From assembly GCF_003837865.1 (NCBI RefSeq), contig NZ_RQIS01000004.1:124001-188000 (forward strand): DNA of 64,000 nt. Reading direction: 5' to 3'. This DNA comes from Paraburkholderia dinghuensis (GTDB lineage: Bacteria > Pseudomonadota > Gammaproteobacteria > Burkholderiales > Burkholderiaceae). Made by a program: the position numbers and the translations under genes. Below the pieces are notes generated by a model. It saw only the letters and a program-made list of their open reading frames with translations. It did not search any database and was not told the DNA's origin. Of the stretch, positions 52,312 through 60,741 are shown one piece after another. How positions within the stretch are numbered: the stretch's first letter is position 1; every line of letters starts with the position of its first letter.

Positions 52312-52795
52312 ACGGGTTCTCCAACCGGCGCGTGGCGGATCGTCGTTGCGACGCGCAATCTCAGGTCACGCGCTGCACACGGTCCGTGCGCCGCAGTCTG
52401 GTCGCGCGGGCGGCCTCTGGCGCTCCCGTGCGGCGCCGTGCGACGGATGCGGCGCGCCGACATCATACGGCAAAGCCGGGCGTGTTTTTGAGATGTGCGT
52501 GTAACGCGATGTGTCAGCGGGTTTCAGCGCGTTTCGCGGGCAGGTTGGCGGTTTCGATATGCGCACACGGTGCGGAGGCGAGGACGTCGTTGCCGGGCTT
52601 GCGAGGCGCCTGCGCGCGGCGAGCCCAAGGGCAATGCCCCTGCGGCGGGTATAATCCGGTCTCGAATTTTCCCGGTTTTTCGTCCGCCCGGGCGTTGTGC
52701 CCGGCGCTTTGCGCACGCGCCGCGCCGGCTGCGAACCCCTGCCGTCCGTCGCTGACCGAACTCGCGCGGCGGCACCGTCTTTCGAGTAATCGCCC
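52312..52795. other. Divergent region between the patatin gene and gltX
   Basis: About 480 bp without a gene. A TATAAT hexamer at 52650-52655 is a candidate -10 for gltX, without a good -35. A 6-bp stem (CCGGGC/GCCCGG, 52688-52704) lies in the possible gltX leader. Confidence 0.4.
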
Positions 52796-54217
52796 ATGAC
52801 CACGACTCCCGTCCGTACCCGTTTTGCGCCGAGCCCGACCGGCTTCATCCACCTCGGCAACATCCGCTCCGCGCTTTATCCCTGGGCCTTCGCGCGCCAC
52901 AACAAGGGCGTTTTCGTGCTGCGGATCGAGGACACCGATGTCGAGCGCTCCACGTCCGAATCGGTCGACGCGATCATCGAGGGCATGGCATGGCTTGGCC
53001 TCGATTTCGACGAGGGCCCCTTCTACCAGATGCAGCGCATGGACCGTTACCGCGAAGTGCTCAAGCAGATGACCGAGCAAGGCCTCGTGTACCCGTGCTA
53101 CATGTCGACGGAAGAACTCGATGCGCTGCGCGAGCGTCAGCGTGCCGCGGGCGAGAAGCCGCGTTACGACGGTACGTGGCGCCCCGAGCCGGGCAAGGTC
53201 CTGCCGACGCCGCCCGAAGGCGTGCAGCCCGTGATGCGCTTTCGCAATCCGCTGACGGGCGTGGTGGCGTGGGACGACGCCGTGAAGGGCCGCGTCGAGA
53301 TTTCGAACGAAGAACTCGATGATCTCGTGATCGCGCGCCCGGACGGCACGCCGACGTACAACTTCTGCGTCGTGGTCGACGACCTCGATATGAAGATCAC
53401 CCACGTTATCCGCGGCGATGACCACGTGAACAACACGCCGCGCCAGATCAACATCCTGCGCGCGCTCGGTGGCGAGCCGCCCGTCTACGCGCATCTGCCG
53501 ACCGTGCTAAACGAGCAGGGCGAGAAGATGAGCAAGCGCCACGGCGCGATGAGCGTGATGGGCTATCGCGATTCCGGCTATTTGCCCGAAGCGGTGCTGA
53601 ACTATCTCGCGCGCCTCGGCTGGTCGCATGGCGATGCCGAAGTGTTCACGTGCGAGCAGTTCGTCGAGTGGTTCGACCTCGATCACCTCGGCAAGTCACC
53701 GGCGCAGTACGACCAGAACAAGCTCGACTGGCTCAATAACCACTACCTGAAAGAAGCCGACAGTGCGCGTCTCGCGGAACTCGCGAAGCCTTTCTTCACA
53801 GCGCTCGGTATCGATGACGCGACGCTCGCGAACGGGCCGTCGCTCGAAGGCGTGATTGTGCTTCTGAAGGACCGGGCGAACACGATCAAGGAGATCGCAG
53901 AGAGCGCACAAATGTTCTACTGCGAGCCGCAGCCCGAAGCCGATGCGCTCGCACAGCACGTCACCGACGCCGTGCGTCCGGCGCTCGTCGAACTCGCTGC
54001 TGCATTCAGGAATGTCGAGTGGACGAAGGCGGAAATCTCGGCGACGCTGAAGGCGACGCTTGCCGCGCACAAGCTGAAGATGCCGCAACTGGCGATGCCA
54101 GTGCGTCTCTTCGTGGCCGGCACGACGCACACGCCTGCGATTGACGCCGTGCTCGCACTGTTCGGTCGCGACGTGGTGGTGAGTCGCATCGAGCAGGGCC
54201 TCGCGAAGTCAGCGTGA
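52796..54217 (+). CDS. gltX: Glutamate--tRNA ligase
   Basis: Class I aminoacyl-tRNA synthetase of 473 residues charging tRNA-Glu (and possibly tRNA-Gln for amidation in organisms that need it). The HIGH-type motif is [19 protein letters not shown] near residues 9-27, and KMSKR appears near 243-247. The C-terminal anticodon-binding domain follows. ATG 52796 is the first codon of the conserved N-terminus. It sits directly before a tRNA cluster with two tRNA-Glu copies, its own substrate. Confidence 0.97.
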   Translation: MTTTPVRTRFAPSPTGFIHLGNIRSALYPWAFARHNKGVFVLRIEDTDVERSTSESVDAIIEGMAWLGLDFDEGPFYQMQRMDRYREVLKQMTEQGLVYPCYMSTEELDALRERQRAAGEKPRYDGTWRPEPGKVLPTPPEGVQPVMRFRNPLTGVVAWDDAVKGRVEISNEELDDLVIARPDGTPTYNFCVVVDDLDMKITHVIRGDDHVNNTPRQINILRALGGEPPVYAHLPTVLNEQGEKMSKRHGAMSVMGYRDSGYLPEAVLNYLARLGWSHGDAEVFTCEQFVEWFDLDHLGKSPAQYDQNKLDWLNNHYLKEADSARLAELAKPFFTALGIDDATLANGPSLEGVIVLLKDRANTIKEIAESAQMFYCEPQPEADALAQHVTDAVRPALVELAAAFRNVEWTKAEISATLKATLAAHKLKMPQLAMPVRLFVAGTTHTPAIDAVLALFGRDVVVSRIEQGLAKSA

Positions 54218-54278
54218 TTTTTTTAAAGATTTTTTGCCCCGGCCCTAGCGCTGGGGCATGAGTTCTTGTAGTATTCGG

Positions 54279-54297
54279 GCTCCGTTGAAAACGGAGC
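54279..54297 (+). other. Inverted repeat upstream of the tRNA-Ala promoter
   Basis: Perfect 8-bp stem GCTCCGTT / AACGGAGC with a 3-base loop, 86 bp before the -35 of the tRNA promoter. It has no T-run and may be a leftover terminator of gltX or a protein-binding site. Confidence 0.5.
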
Positions 54298-54382
54298 GTG
54301 AACAGGCAGCAACGTTCACTGCAGAGCGGCTGGAACGGGCAACGAAGTTTCAAATACGTTGCAGAAAACGATCCAAAGGCTC

Positions 54383-54411
54383 TTTACAAGAGCGAGTTTG
54401 CTGTTTATAAT
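54383..54411 (+). promoter_or_regulatory. Promoter of the tRNA-Ala gene
   Basis: TTTACA (54383-54388) and TATAAT (54406-54411) with a 17-bp spacer, then CTCGC, the GC-rich discriminator expected at stringently controlled stable-RNA promoters. The tRNA 5' end is 19 bp after the -10. Confidence 0.85.
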
Positions 54412-54429
54412 CTCGCTTCTGTTCTGCAA

Positions 54430-54505
<76 letters not shown>

Positions 54506-54550
54506 AAAAGTAGAACGGCGCAGAGTAGAAGTTTCTCCGCGAGAGCGGTT

Positions 54551-54571
54551 GTGAAGATAAAAAATCTTCAC
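54551..54571 (+). other. Inverted repeat overlapping the tRNA-Glu promoter -35
   Basis: Perfect 8-bp inverted repeat GTGAAGAT / ATCTTCAC with a 5-base A loop. Its right arm overlaps the -35 hexamer (54567-54572). It could be an operator or a terminator remnant from the tRNA-Ala transcript. Confidence 0.6.
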
Positions 54572-54595
54572 AAAATGCAGGAAAATAGTTATAAT
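54567..54595 (+). promoter_or_regulatory. Promoter of the tRNA-Glu/tRNA-Asp cluster
   Basis: TTCACA (54567-54572) and TATAAT (54590-54595) separated by 17 bp. Transcription would start near 54602 and give a leader of about 80 bases to the first tRNA-Glu. Confidence 0.8.
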
Positions 54596-54680
54596 GTTGT
54601 TCTTCGCTGTTGATTGATTTTGATGGCGAGCGTGGCAAAAAGAGCAGTAACTGTAGCAAGGCATTATCTGAAAAGATTAT

Positions 54681-54756
54681 GTCCCCTTCGTCTAGAGGCC
54701 TAGGACATCACCCTTTCACGGTGAGTACAGGGGTTCGAATCCCCTAGGGGACGCCA
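54681..54756 (+). tRNA. tRNA-Glu (anticodon UUC), copy 1
   Basis: A 76-base gene with encoded CCA; anticodon stem CACCC/GGTG around TTC, acceptor GTCCCCT/AGGGGAC. Identical in sequence to copy 2 at 54990. Confidence 0.97.
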
Positions 54757-54842
54757 GACATGAGCGTCGTCGATTAGATCGTAATGATGTCGATGAGGCA
54801 GCAGGTGGGAATCAACCGACGCCCGGCTGTGTATGTCGAACT

Positions 54843-54919
54843 GGAGCGGTAGTTCAGTTGGTTAGAATACCGGCCTGTCACGCCGGGGGTCGCGGGTTCG
54901 AGTCCCGTCCGCTCCGCCA
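54843..54919 (+). tRNA. tRNA-Asp (anticodon GUC), copy 1
   Basis: A 77-base gene with encoded CCA; anticodon loop CTGTCAC carries GTC. The D loop has T at 54859 where copy 2 has C. Confidence 0.97.
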
Positions 54920-54922
54920 GAT

Positions 54923-54959
54923 GAAGCCCGTTCAGGCTATAACTTGAGCGGGCTTTTTA
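54923..54959 (+). terminator. Terminator after tRNA-Asp copy 1
   Basis: AAGCCCGTTCA pairs with TGAGCGGGCTT (one mismatch) and is followed by TTT. It partly separates the two Glu-Asp cassettes. Confidence 0.7.
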
Positions 54960-54989
54960 GTTAAAGTTGTGTAGGCGTAAGCCTGTGTT

Positions 54990-55065
54990 GTCCCCTTCGT
55001 CTAGAGGCCTAGGACATCACCCTTTCACGGTGAGTACAGGGGTTCGAATCCCCTAGGGGACGCCA
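54990..55065 (+). tRNA. tRNA-Glu (anticodon UUC), copy 2
   Basis: A 76-base gene identical to copy 1, with encoded CCA. It starts about 30 bp after the internal terminator; no separate strong promoter was found before it. Confidence 0.97.
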
Positions 55066-55141
55066 AAATTCGAGCGGCGCCATGCAGTACGGCGACGCAG
55101 CCAGCGGGAATCGACCGACGCCCGAAGGTAGAAGCAGGACT

Positions 55142-55218
55142 GGAGCGGTAGTTCAGTCGGTTAGAATACCGGCCTGTCACGCCGGGGGTCGCGGGTTCGA
55201 GTCCCGTCCGCTCCGCCA
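55142..55218 (+). tRNA. tRNA-Asp (anticodon GUC), copy 2
   Basis: A 77-base gene with encoded CCA, identical to copy 1 except C at 55158 in the D loop. Followed by the terminator ending the cluster. Confidence 0.97.
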
Positions 55219-55225
55219 GACGAAC

Positions 55226-55260
55226 GAAGCCCACTGAAATTATTCAGTGGGCTTTTTTCT
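55226..55260 (+). terminator. Terminator at the end of the tRNA cluster
   Basis: AAGCCCACTGAA and TTCAGTGGGCTT form a 12-bp stem around ATTA and are followed by TTTT. Confidence 0.9.
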
Positions 55261-55391
55261 TTTGTGCCGCCGTTGTCTTGCCGTTGCCCTGCTGTGCCCC
55301 TTCGCCCGGCAGTACGGACAAACGGCCATTGTCGGCGCGCGCGCGGTATCGTAGCGTAGTCGAGACTTTCCGATCCTCGCTGGCGCATTCC

Positions 55392-55856
55392 ATGTTTGCT
55401 CCGAACGATATCCCTTCGCGTTTCCAGCTGCGCCACGCCACCATGGACGACTTCGAGTTCGCCGAGGCGCTAACGCGCAACAACATGGGGGGCTACTATC
55501 GGCGACATCATCTCATCTGGCGGGGCGATCTTTTTCTCGCGAGCTACCGCGAATCGGAGAATTTCATTCTCGAACTCGATCGCGAGGCGATTGGCGTTTT
55601 GCGCATCACCGAAGAGGGCGATTCGCTGCACATTCGCGACGTCCAGATTGCCGAGGGCTATCGCGGTCACGGCGCCGGGACTTTCCTGCTCGACATGTCG
55701 CATCGCTGGGCGCGTGAGCGCGGGCTGCGCGAATTGCAGTTGCGCGTGTTCGTCGACAATCCGGCTGCGCGACTCTATCTGCGTATGGGCTATCGCGTCG
55801 CGGGGCCGAGGCTGGCCAGGCTCGGCTCGATACGGCACATGACGCGGCCGGTCTGA
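55392..55856 (+). CDS. GNAT family N-acetyltransferase
   Basis: A 154-residue GNAT-fold acetyltransferase. The acetyl-CoA binding motif A is visible as IRDVQIAEGYRGHGAGTFLLD (R-x-x-G-x-G/A), followed by the C-terminal VDNPAARLYLRMGYRV motif common to the family. ATG 55392 (MFAPNDIPSRF) is preferred over an upstream frame from 55278, whose start lies in the tRNA terminator side. The acceptor substrate cannot be inferred. It stands between the tRNA cluster and a convergent AraC-type regulator. Confidence 0.87.
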   Translation: MFAPNDIPSRFQLRHATMDDFEFAEALTRNNMGGYYRRHHLIWRGDLFLASYRESENFILELDREAIGVLRITEEGDSLHIRDVQIAEGYRGHGAGTFLLDMSHRWARERGLRELQLRVFVDNPAARLYLRMGYRVAGPRLARLGSIRHMTRPV

Positions 55857-55885
55857 GCGCGTTTCATGCGCACTTTACACGCGTT

Positions 55886-56785
55886 TTACGTTGCCTCGCC
55901 GATCTCGTCGGCTTTGTCGCGCGTGGTGTCCATCGAATCGCGCAGCACCGAATCTTCATTCGTTTCGTCGGCCCGATCGCCCGTGCCCCGCGCAATGAAG
56001 GCGCGTGGACTCTCACCCACCGCCCGCCGGAACATCGCCGAAAAAGCGCTCTGGCTTTGATAGCCGAGCTCGTGCGCCACGATCGCCATCGGCTTGCCCT
56101 GATTGAGCAGCGGAATCGCACGTGCGAGCAGTGCCTGCTGGCGCCACTGCGAAAAGCTCACACCCAGCTCCTGGCGAAACAGGCGCGCGATCGTACGCGT
56201 GCTCGCACCGACGTGCGCAGCCCAGTATTCGAGCGAGCCGGGCCCGGCGGGATCGGCGAGCAGCGCCTCGCACAGCGAGCGCAGGCGCTTTTCCTCCGGC
56301 ATCGGCACGGAGAGCGGCAGCGGCGCGGAGCGCGTGATTTCGTCGAGCGCGAGCGCACCGAGTAACCGTTCGCGCACCGGAGCGATGTCGCGCTCGTCGA
56401 AGGATGCGATCGTCTCGCGCAGCAGGCCGGACACTTCGACCACACGACAAGCGTCGAGTCCAGGAGGCACCACGGTTTCGTCGACGTAGAGCGTGCGCAG
56501 GAACGCGTCCTCGACGATCTGCACTTCGTGCGTCACATAAGGCGGAACCCAGATCGCCCGTGAGGGCGGGACCATCCAGGAGGTGCCGGGCGTCGTCATG
56601 CGCAGCACGCCGCGCGACGCATACGCGAGCTGCGCCCACGCGTGCGTGTGCTGCGAGATTCGCACACCGGCGGCCATCGGGCGCGAGCGCACACGTACGG
56701 GATGCGCAGGCGTGGGCTCGAACTCCGGGGGAATATCGGCGAATTCCGCAGTGGGAACGACGGGCATCAGCGGTTGCAGGGACAT
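55886..56785 (-). CDS. AraC family transcriptional regulator
   Basis: A regulator of about 299 residues from ATG 56785. The N-terminal cupin-like sensor half has ISQHTHAWAQLAYASRGVLRM and PPSRAIWVPPYVTHEV. Two helix-turn-helix motifs lie in the C-terminal half: VGASTRTIARLFRQELGVSFSQWRQ and ELGYQSQSAFSAMFRRAVGESPRAF. The tail of about 35 residues is charged (DETNEDSVLRDSMDTTRDKADE). Frames from ATG 56911 or 56833 would add up to 42 low-complexity residues. Target genes and ligand are unknown; the rraA-like gene is divergent. Confidence 0.88.
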   Translation of the reverse strand: MSLQPLMPVVPTAEFADIPPEFEPTPAHPVRVRSRPMAAGVRISQHTHAWAQLAYASRGVLRMTTPGTSWMVPPSRAIWVPPYVTHEVQIVEDAFLRTLYVDETVVPPGLDACRVVEVSGLLRETIASFDERDIAPVRERLLGALALDEITRSAPLPLSVPMPEEKRLRSLCEALLADPAGPGSLEYWAAHVGASTRTIARLFRQELGVSFSQWRQQALLARAIPLLNQGKPMAIVAHELGYQSQSAFSAMFRRAVGESPRAFIARGTGDRADETNEDSVLRDSMDTTRDKADEIGEAT

Positions 56786-56947
56786 GGGGCGGAACGCGAA
56801 GCGCGGCGAGTGACGTTGGCGGTTCGCGGACATTTTAGGCGCAATCGCTCGGGCAGCGTTGGCGCGCTGCGTTGACTTGCCGGGGGCGCGCAATGGTTTA
56901 TCGACAGGCATAATGCATCCGGTTCGTCATATCGCAATGGAGACACC

Positions 56948-57448
56948 ATGAATTTCGCCACCGCCGACCTCTGCGACGCGCACGAAGACCTGCTCGCAAC
57001 CGGCACGCTGCGCGTGCTCGATCCCGTGTTCCGCTGGTTTGGCCGCTCGCAGGCCTTCAGCGGTCCGGCGCTGACGTTGAAAGTCTTCGAGGACAACTCG
57101 CTCGTGCGTGCGACGCTGGAGACACCGGGGGCGGGTCGTGTGCTCGTCGTCGATGGCGGCGGCAGCCTGCGTTGCGCGCTCGTCGGCGGCAAGCTCGGCG
57201 AACTGGTACAGAACAATGGCTGGGCGGGCGTCGTCGTCAACGGCTGCGTGCGCGACTCGCTCGAACTGAACGCGCTCGATGTGGGGATCGTGGCGCTCGC
57301 GACTCATCCGCAGCGTAGCTTCCGGCGCGGTGCCGGCGAGCGCGACGTGCCGGTGCGCATGCCGGGTGCGACCGTGCGGACGGGCGAATGGATTTACGCC
57401 GATACTGACGGCGTACTCGTGTCGCATGAGTCGCTCGGCGCGTCCTGA
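56948..57448 (+). CDS. RraA family protein
   Basis: A 166-residue protein of the RraA fold (regulator of RNase E activity / HMG aldolase family). The segments [60 protein letters not shown] and [12 protein letters not shown] match the family. The metal-binding signature G-x-x-x-x-D... around GCVRD fits the aldolase members as well as RraA, so whether it inhibits RNase E or acts as an aldolase cannot be decided. The ATG at 56948 follows GGAGACACC. Confidence 0.87.
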   Translation: MNFATADLCDAHEDLLATGTLRVLDPVFRWFGRSQAFSGPALTLKVFEDNSLVRATLETPGAGRVLVVDGGGSLRCALVGGKLGELVQNNGWAGVVVNGCVRDSLELNALDVGIVALATHPQRSFRRGAGERDVPVRMPGATVRTGEWIYADTDGVLVSHESLGAS

Positions 57449-57475
57449 CGTCGCTCCGAGGTCAAGAGGAGCGCA

Positions 57476-57880
57476 ATGATGCGGTACGTGTTCGTCTACG
57501 GGACGCTGCGCGCGGGCGAGATCAACGACATCATTGTCGCGGCGGCGCGTAACGAGATCATGCAGCCGCGCCTCCTCGGACGGGCGGCGGTGGCGGGGCG
57601 TTTGTTCGATTTCGGATCGTATCCGGGCATGATCGCCGACGCGTACGCGGCGCCCGTACTCGGCGAAGTGTACGAGATTGATGACGCGCTCGTGCCGGTG
57701 CTCGACGACATCGAAAAGGTGTATCCGGGTGTGCCGGGGCTCTTCCTGTCGCAGCAGGTCGAAGTCGAGGTAGAGGGGCGGCAGATGGCATGCCTCTTTT
57801 ATCCGGTCGCGCCGGAGCGGGCAGATGGACGTCCCGAGATTCATGGCGGTGACTGGGTGGCGCATCGGCTGGCTCGCTGA
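57476..57880 (+). CDS. Gamma-glutamylcyclotransferase family protein
   Basis: A 134-residue protein of the GGCT/AIG2-like fold: the N-terminal YVFVYGTLRAGEIN is the family signature (YGSL/YGTL-R-x-G). A central GRLFDFGSYPGMI and VYEIDDALVPVLDDIEKVYPG, with the Glu expected as general acid, follow. Substrate is uncertain, as many family members do not act on gamma-glutamyl dipeptides. It follows the RraA gene by 27 bp and is ended by a strong terminator. Confidence 0.87.
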   Translation: MMRYVFVYGTLRAGEINDIIVAAARNEIMQPRLLGRAAVAGRLFDFGSYPGMIADAYAAPVLGEVYEIDDALVPVLDDIEKVYPGVPGLFLSQQVEVEVEGRQMACLFYPVAPERADGRPEIHGGDWVAHRLAR

Positions 57881-57916
57881 GATCGGCGCCTCGCGTCCAT
57901 GGACGCCAGATGCACA

Positions 57917-57952
57917 AAAGCCCGGCGGATCGAAATCCGCCGGGCTTTTTTT
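57917..57952 (+). terminator. Terminator after the GGCT-like gene
   Basis: AGCCCGGCGGAT and ATCCGCCGGGCT form a 12-bp perfect stem with a CGAA loop and a following T-run of six. It may also affect aceB (-) read from the other side. Confidence 0.92.
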
Positions 57953-57981
57953 GACGTCCGCGTGTTGCGATCAGCCGGTCG

Positions 57982-59574
57982 TCAGATCTCTTCGTAAAGC
58001 GGCAGCGTCAGGAACTCGACGAAGTCCTCCGACGTCGACATCTGTTCGAAGATCTGCGAAGCGCGCACGTAGGGCTTCGTGTCGCCTCCTACCACGGCCT
58101 TCACCTTGTCCAGCTCGTGCGCGATCAATTCGCGCACGAGGTCTGCCGTGACCTTGCGGCCGTCTTCGAGCTTGCCCTTCGGCGAGCGGATCCACTGCCA
58201 CACCTGCGAGCGTGAGATTTCGGCGGTTGCGGCGTCTTCCATGAGGTTGTGGATCGGCACGCAGCCATTGCCCGCGAGCCACGAACCGAGGTAGTGGATC
58301 CCGACGTTGATGTTGTTGCGCAGTCCCGCTTCGGTGATCGGTGCCTCCGGGCGGAAGTCGAGCAGATCCTTGCCCGCCACGTTGACGTCCGGGCGCTGCT
58401 TGCCGATCTGGTTCGGCTTGTCGCCGAGCACCTTCACAAACTCTTCCATCGCGATCGGCACGAGGCCCGGGTGTGCGACCCAGCCGCCGTCGTAGCCGTC
58501 GGTCGCGTCGCGGGCCTTGTCCGAGCGCACACCGCCCATCGCCTTGTCGTTCGCCGCGGCGTCGTTCTTGATCGGGATGAGCGCGCTCATGCCGCCGATC
58601 GCCGGTGCGTTGCGGCGGTGGCAGGTCTTGAGCAGCTCCAGCGCGTAGGCGCGCATGAACGGCACGTTCATCGTGATCTGCGAGCGATCCGCGAGGCAGA
58701 AGTCCTTGTCGTTCTTGAACTTCTTGATCGCCGAGAAGATGTAGTCCCAGCGGCCCGCGTTCAGGCCCGAGCTGTGCTCGCGCAGTTCATAGAGGATCTC
58801 GTCCATCTCGAATGCGGCGAGGATCGTCTCGACGAGCACGGTCGCGCGGATCGTGCCGCGAGGAATGCCCACGGCTACCTGGGCGGCGACGAAGATGTCG
58901 TTCCACAGGCGCGCTTCGAGGTGGCTTTCCATCTTCGGCAGATAGAAGTACGGGCCGCTACCGCGCGCGATCAACTCCTTCGCGTTGTGCATCAGATAGA
59001 GCGCGAAATCGAAGATGCCGCCCGAGACGCGCTGACCGTCCACCGTGACGTGCTTCTCGTCGAGATGCCAGCCGCGCGGACGCACGATCAGCGTCGCGAC
59101 CTTGTCGTTGAGCTTGTACGACTTGCCGTTCTGTTCCAGCGAGATCGTGCGGCGAATGGCGTCCTTGAGGTTGATCTGGCCGGTGATCTGGTTGTCCCAG
59201 TTCGGCGCGTTCGAATCCTCGAAGTCGGTCATGTAGGAATTGGCACCCGAGTTCAGCGCGTTGATGATCATCTTGCGCTCGACCGGACCCGTGATTTCCA
59301 CACGGCGGCATTCGAGATCCTTCGGCAGTGCCGCGATTTTCCAGTCGCCTTCGCGGATCGACTTCGTCTCTTCGAGGAAGTTCGGGCGCTCGCCCGCGTC
59401 GAGGCGTCGGGTGCGCTCGACGCGCGCCTTGAGCAGTTCCTGACGACGCGGCTCGAATGCGCGATGCAGCTTCGCGACGAGGTCGAGCGCCTCGGGCGTG
59501 AGGATCGTTTCGAAGCCGGGCTTGATCTCGGCCGAGATCTGCATGCCCTGCGGCACTTGCAACGTGTTTGACAT
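57982..59574 (-). CDS. aceB: Malate synthase A
   Basis: Condenses glyoxylate with acetyl-CoA to malate in the glyoxylate shunt. The 530-residue length is that of the malate synthase A isoform, with [35 protein letters not shown] and [26 protein letters not shown] around the acid-base and metal residues. ATG 59574 (MSNTLQV) has an AAAGGAG Shine-Dalgarno; an upstream frame to 59709 runs into a gene remnant and is not coding. The partner aceA lies about 1.5 kb away on the same strand. Confidence 0.96.
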   Translation of the reverse strand: MSNTLQVPQGMQISAEIKPGFETILTPEALDLVAKLHRAFEPRRQELLKARVERTRRLDAGERPNFLEETKSIREGDWKIAALPKDLECRRVEITGPVERKMIINALNSGANSYMTDFEDSNAPNWDNQITGQINLKDAIRRTISLEQNGKSYKLNDKVATLIVRPRGWHLDEKHVTVDGQRVSGGIFDFALYLMHNAKELIARGSGPYFYLPKMESHLEARLWNDIFVAAQVAVGIPRGTIRATVLVETILAAFEMDEILYELREHSSGLNAGRWDYIFSAIKKFKNDKDFCLADRSQITMNVPFMRAYALELLKTCHRRNAPAIGGMSALIPIKNDAAANDKAMGGVRSDKARDATDGYDGGWVAHPGLVPIAMEEFVKVLGDKPNQIGKQRPDVNVAGKDLLDFRPEAPITEAGLRNNINVGIHYLGSWLAGNGCVPIHNLMEDAATAEISRSQVWQWIRSPKGKLEDGRKVTADLVRELIAHELDKVKAVVGGDTKPYVRASQIFEQMSTSEDFVEFLTLPLYEEI

Positions 59575-59688
59575 GATTGCTCCTTTGTCGGTCAGTTTAG
59601 GAATGCTTGCGTTAGGCGCGTTGCCTGATGGGGACGGGTTCGTCACGCACCGTGGTGGTGTCCGTTCAGGCAGCGCTGCGGTGTCGGG
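59575..59688 (-). promoter_or_regulatory. aceB upstream region
   Basis: Short stretch holding the aceB Shine-Dalgarno and presumably its promoter on the minus strand. No hexamer pair or operator consensus was recognised. Beyond it lie the two gene remnants. Confidence 0.35.
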
Positions 59689-59915
59689 GAAGGCGGCGAG
59701 TTCTGCCATGCCGCCGCCAGTGCCGTGCGCTGCGACGCCGGGTTCTCCGACGGGCAGACGCTGGCGATTGATTCAGAGGTCGTGTAGTCGACCCAACCGG
59801 CACCCGTGGCGTCCCAGCCGTTCGACGAGATGGACGCGCTCTCGCTCGGTGGTGCGCCGAGGGCGTAGGCTGCGGCGGCGGGCTTGTAGGTGCGGACCGC
59901 GTCGCTCGACAGGAG
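59689..59915 (-). pseudogene. Type II haloacid dehalogenase C-terminal remnant
   Basis: On the minus strand, two frames together give the C-terminal half of a HAD type II 2-haloacid dehalogenase. SSDAVRTYKPAAAAYALG and SSNGWDATGAGWVDYTT (the family's SSN-x-WD motif) lie in one frame at about 59915-59778. Then [17 protein letters not shown] lies in another frame at about 59739-59689, matching the usual C-terminal G-T/E-G-x-x-M-x-x-L segment. The N-terminal half with the nucleophile Asp is absent and a frameshift is needed, so it is a broken gene. The gap between the two motifs in the first frame is also shorter than in intact enzymes. Confidence 0.72.
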
Positions 59916-59930
59916 TGATGTCTCGATGGC

Positions 59931-60137
59931 GAGGGACTCGCGTGGCGCTCGTTGCGGGAAGTCCGCGAGGAAGTGGCGGCGGGGCGGCTTGTCGCCGTGC
60001 TCGACGCATTCGCTGCTCCACTGATCGGCATTCATGCGGTGTTTCCGCAGCGCAAGCACTTGCCGGTTCGCGTGCGCCTCTTTTTCGATTTTTTCAAGCA
60101 TACATACGGTCATCCGGAGTACTGGGGCCAGGACTGA
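59931..60137 (+). pseudogene. LysR-type regulator C-terminal remnant
   Basis: On the plus strand the frame EVAAGRLVAVLDAF, IGIHAVFPQRKHLPVRVRLFFDFF and the ending YWGQD-stop is the characteristic last about 65 residues of a LysR-family effector domain. No helix-turn-helix N-terminus exists upstream. The region before it is the opposite-strand dehalogenase remnant, starting only about 15 bp away. It has no plausible start codon context and is therefore taken as a deletion remnant. Confidence 0.72.
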
Positions 60138-60306
60138 CGCCTTCGTCTTGCGCACACGTATGCGCGTTTCCGATATGCGTGGAGACCCGGATGCGCGCGC
60201 TGCGCCGGTTTTTCGCGCACTACAATCGTTTTGATGGCGTTCGGGCGCCGTTCGCCCGCATCGCCGGAATCACCGTGAATGGCCGCTGCCGACAACGGAG
60301 GGCGCC

Positions 60307-60741
60307 ATGTTCAAGCACATCCTCGTTCCGACCGACGGCTCGGATCTGTCGAAGAAAGCGATCGACGGCGCGATCGACCTTGCGCGCACCGTTGGGGCGC
60401 GCGTCACGGCCTACGCCTGTCTTCCGCAATATCCGTACTCACCTTATTCGGATGTCGCGATCGAACCGCCCGGCGATTTCCAGACGCGCAGTGAAAGAGA
60501 GGCGCGCACGCATCTGCAGGAAATCGAGGACGCGGCGCGAAGCGCGGGCGTGATCTGCGAAAGCCGCACGAGCGTCCATCCGTCACCGTATCTCGGCATC
60601 ATCGAAGCTGCCGAATCCGGTGGCTGCGATGTGATCTTCATGGCTTCGCATGGCCGACGCGGACTCGGCAGCCTTCTGATCGGCAGCGAGACGCAGCGTG
60701 TGCTGACACATACGAAAATTCCGGTGATCGTTTACCGCTGA
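60307..60741 (+). CDS. Universal stress protein UspA family
   Basis: A 144-residue UspA-fold protein. The N-terminal ILVPTDGSDLSKKAIDGAI and the C-terminal ATP-binding signature G-x2-G-x9-G(S/T), here as GRRGLGSLLIGSETQRVL, indicate a nucleotide-binding class member. The C-terminus HTKIPVIVYR is typical. Members of this type support survival under starvation or oxygen stress. It sits between the LysR remnant and aceA, in the opposite orientation to aceA. Confidence 0.92.
   Translation: MFKHILVPTDGSDLSKKAIDGAIDLARTVGARVTAYACLPQYPYSPYSDVAIEPPGDFQTRSEREARTHLQEIEDAARSAGVICESRTSVHPSPYLGIIEAAESGGCDVIFMASHGRRGLGSLLIGSETQRVLTHTKIPVIVYR

Noticed and set aside
54218..54256. T-rich stretch and GCCCCGG hairpin right after gltX as a terminator
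   Set aside because: The T-runs precede the hairpin and no T-run follows it in the gltX direction, so it does not have terminator form.
54681..55218. Possible mobile element or attachment site at the duplicated tRNAs
   Set aside because: No integrase, no direct repeat of a tRNA 3' end flanking foreign DNA, and composition is uniform; local duplication explains it.
58249..59571. 440-residue frame antisense to aceB
   Set aside because: Fully inside aceB, with no domain or start signal.
59643..60155. 170-residue minus-strand frame as an intact gene
   Set aside because: Its N-terminal half is antisense to the LysR remnant and only its middle resembles the dehalogenase; a remnant plus shadow is the better reading.
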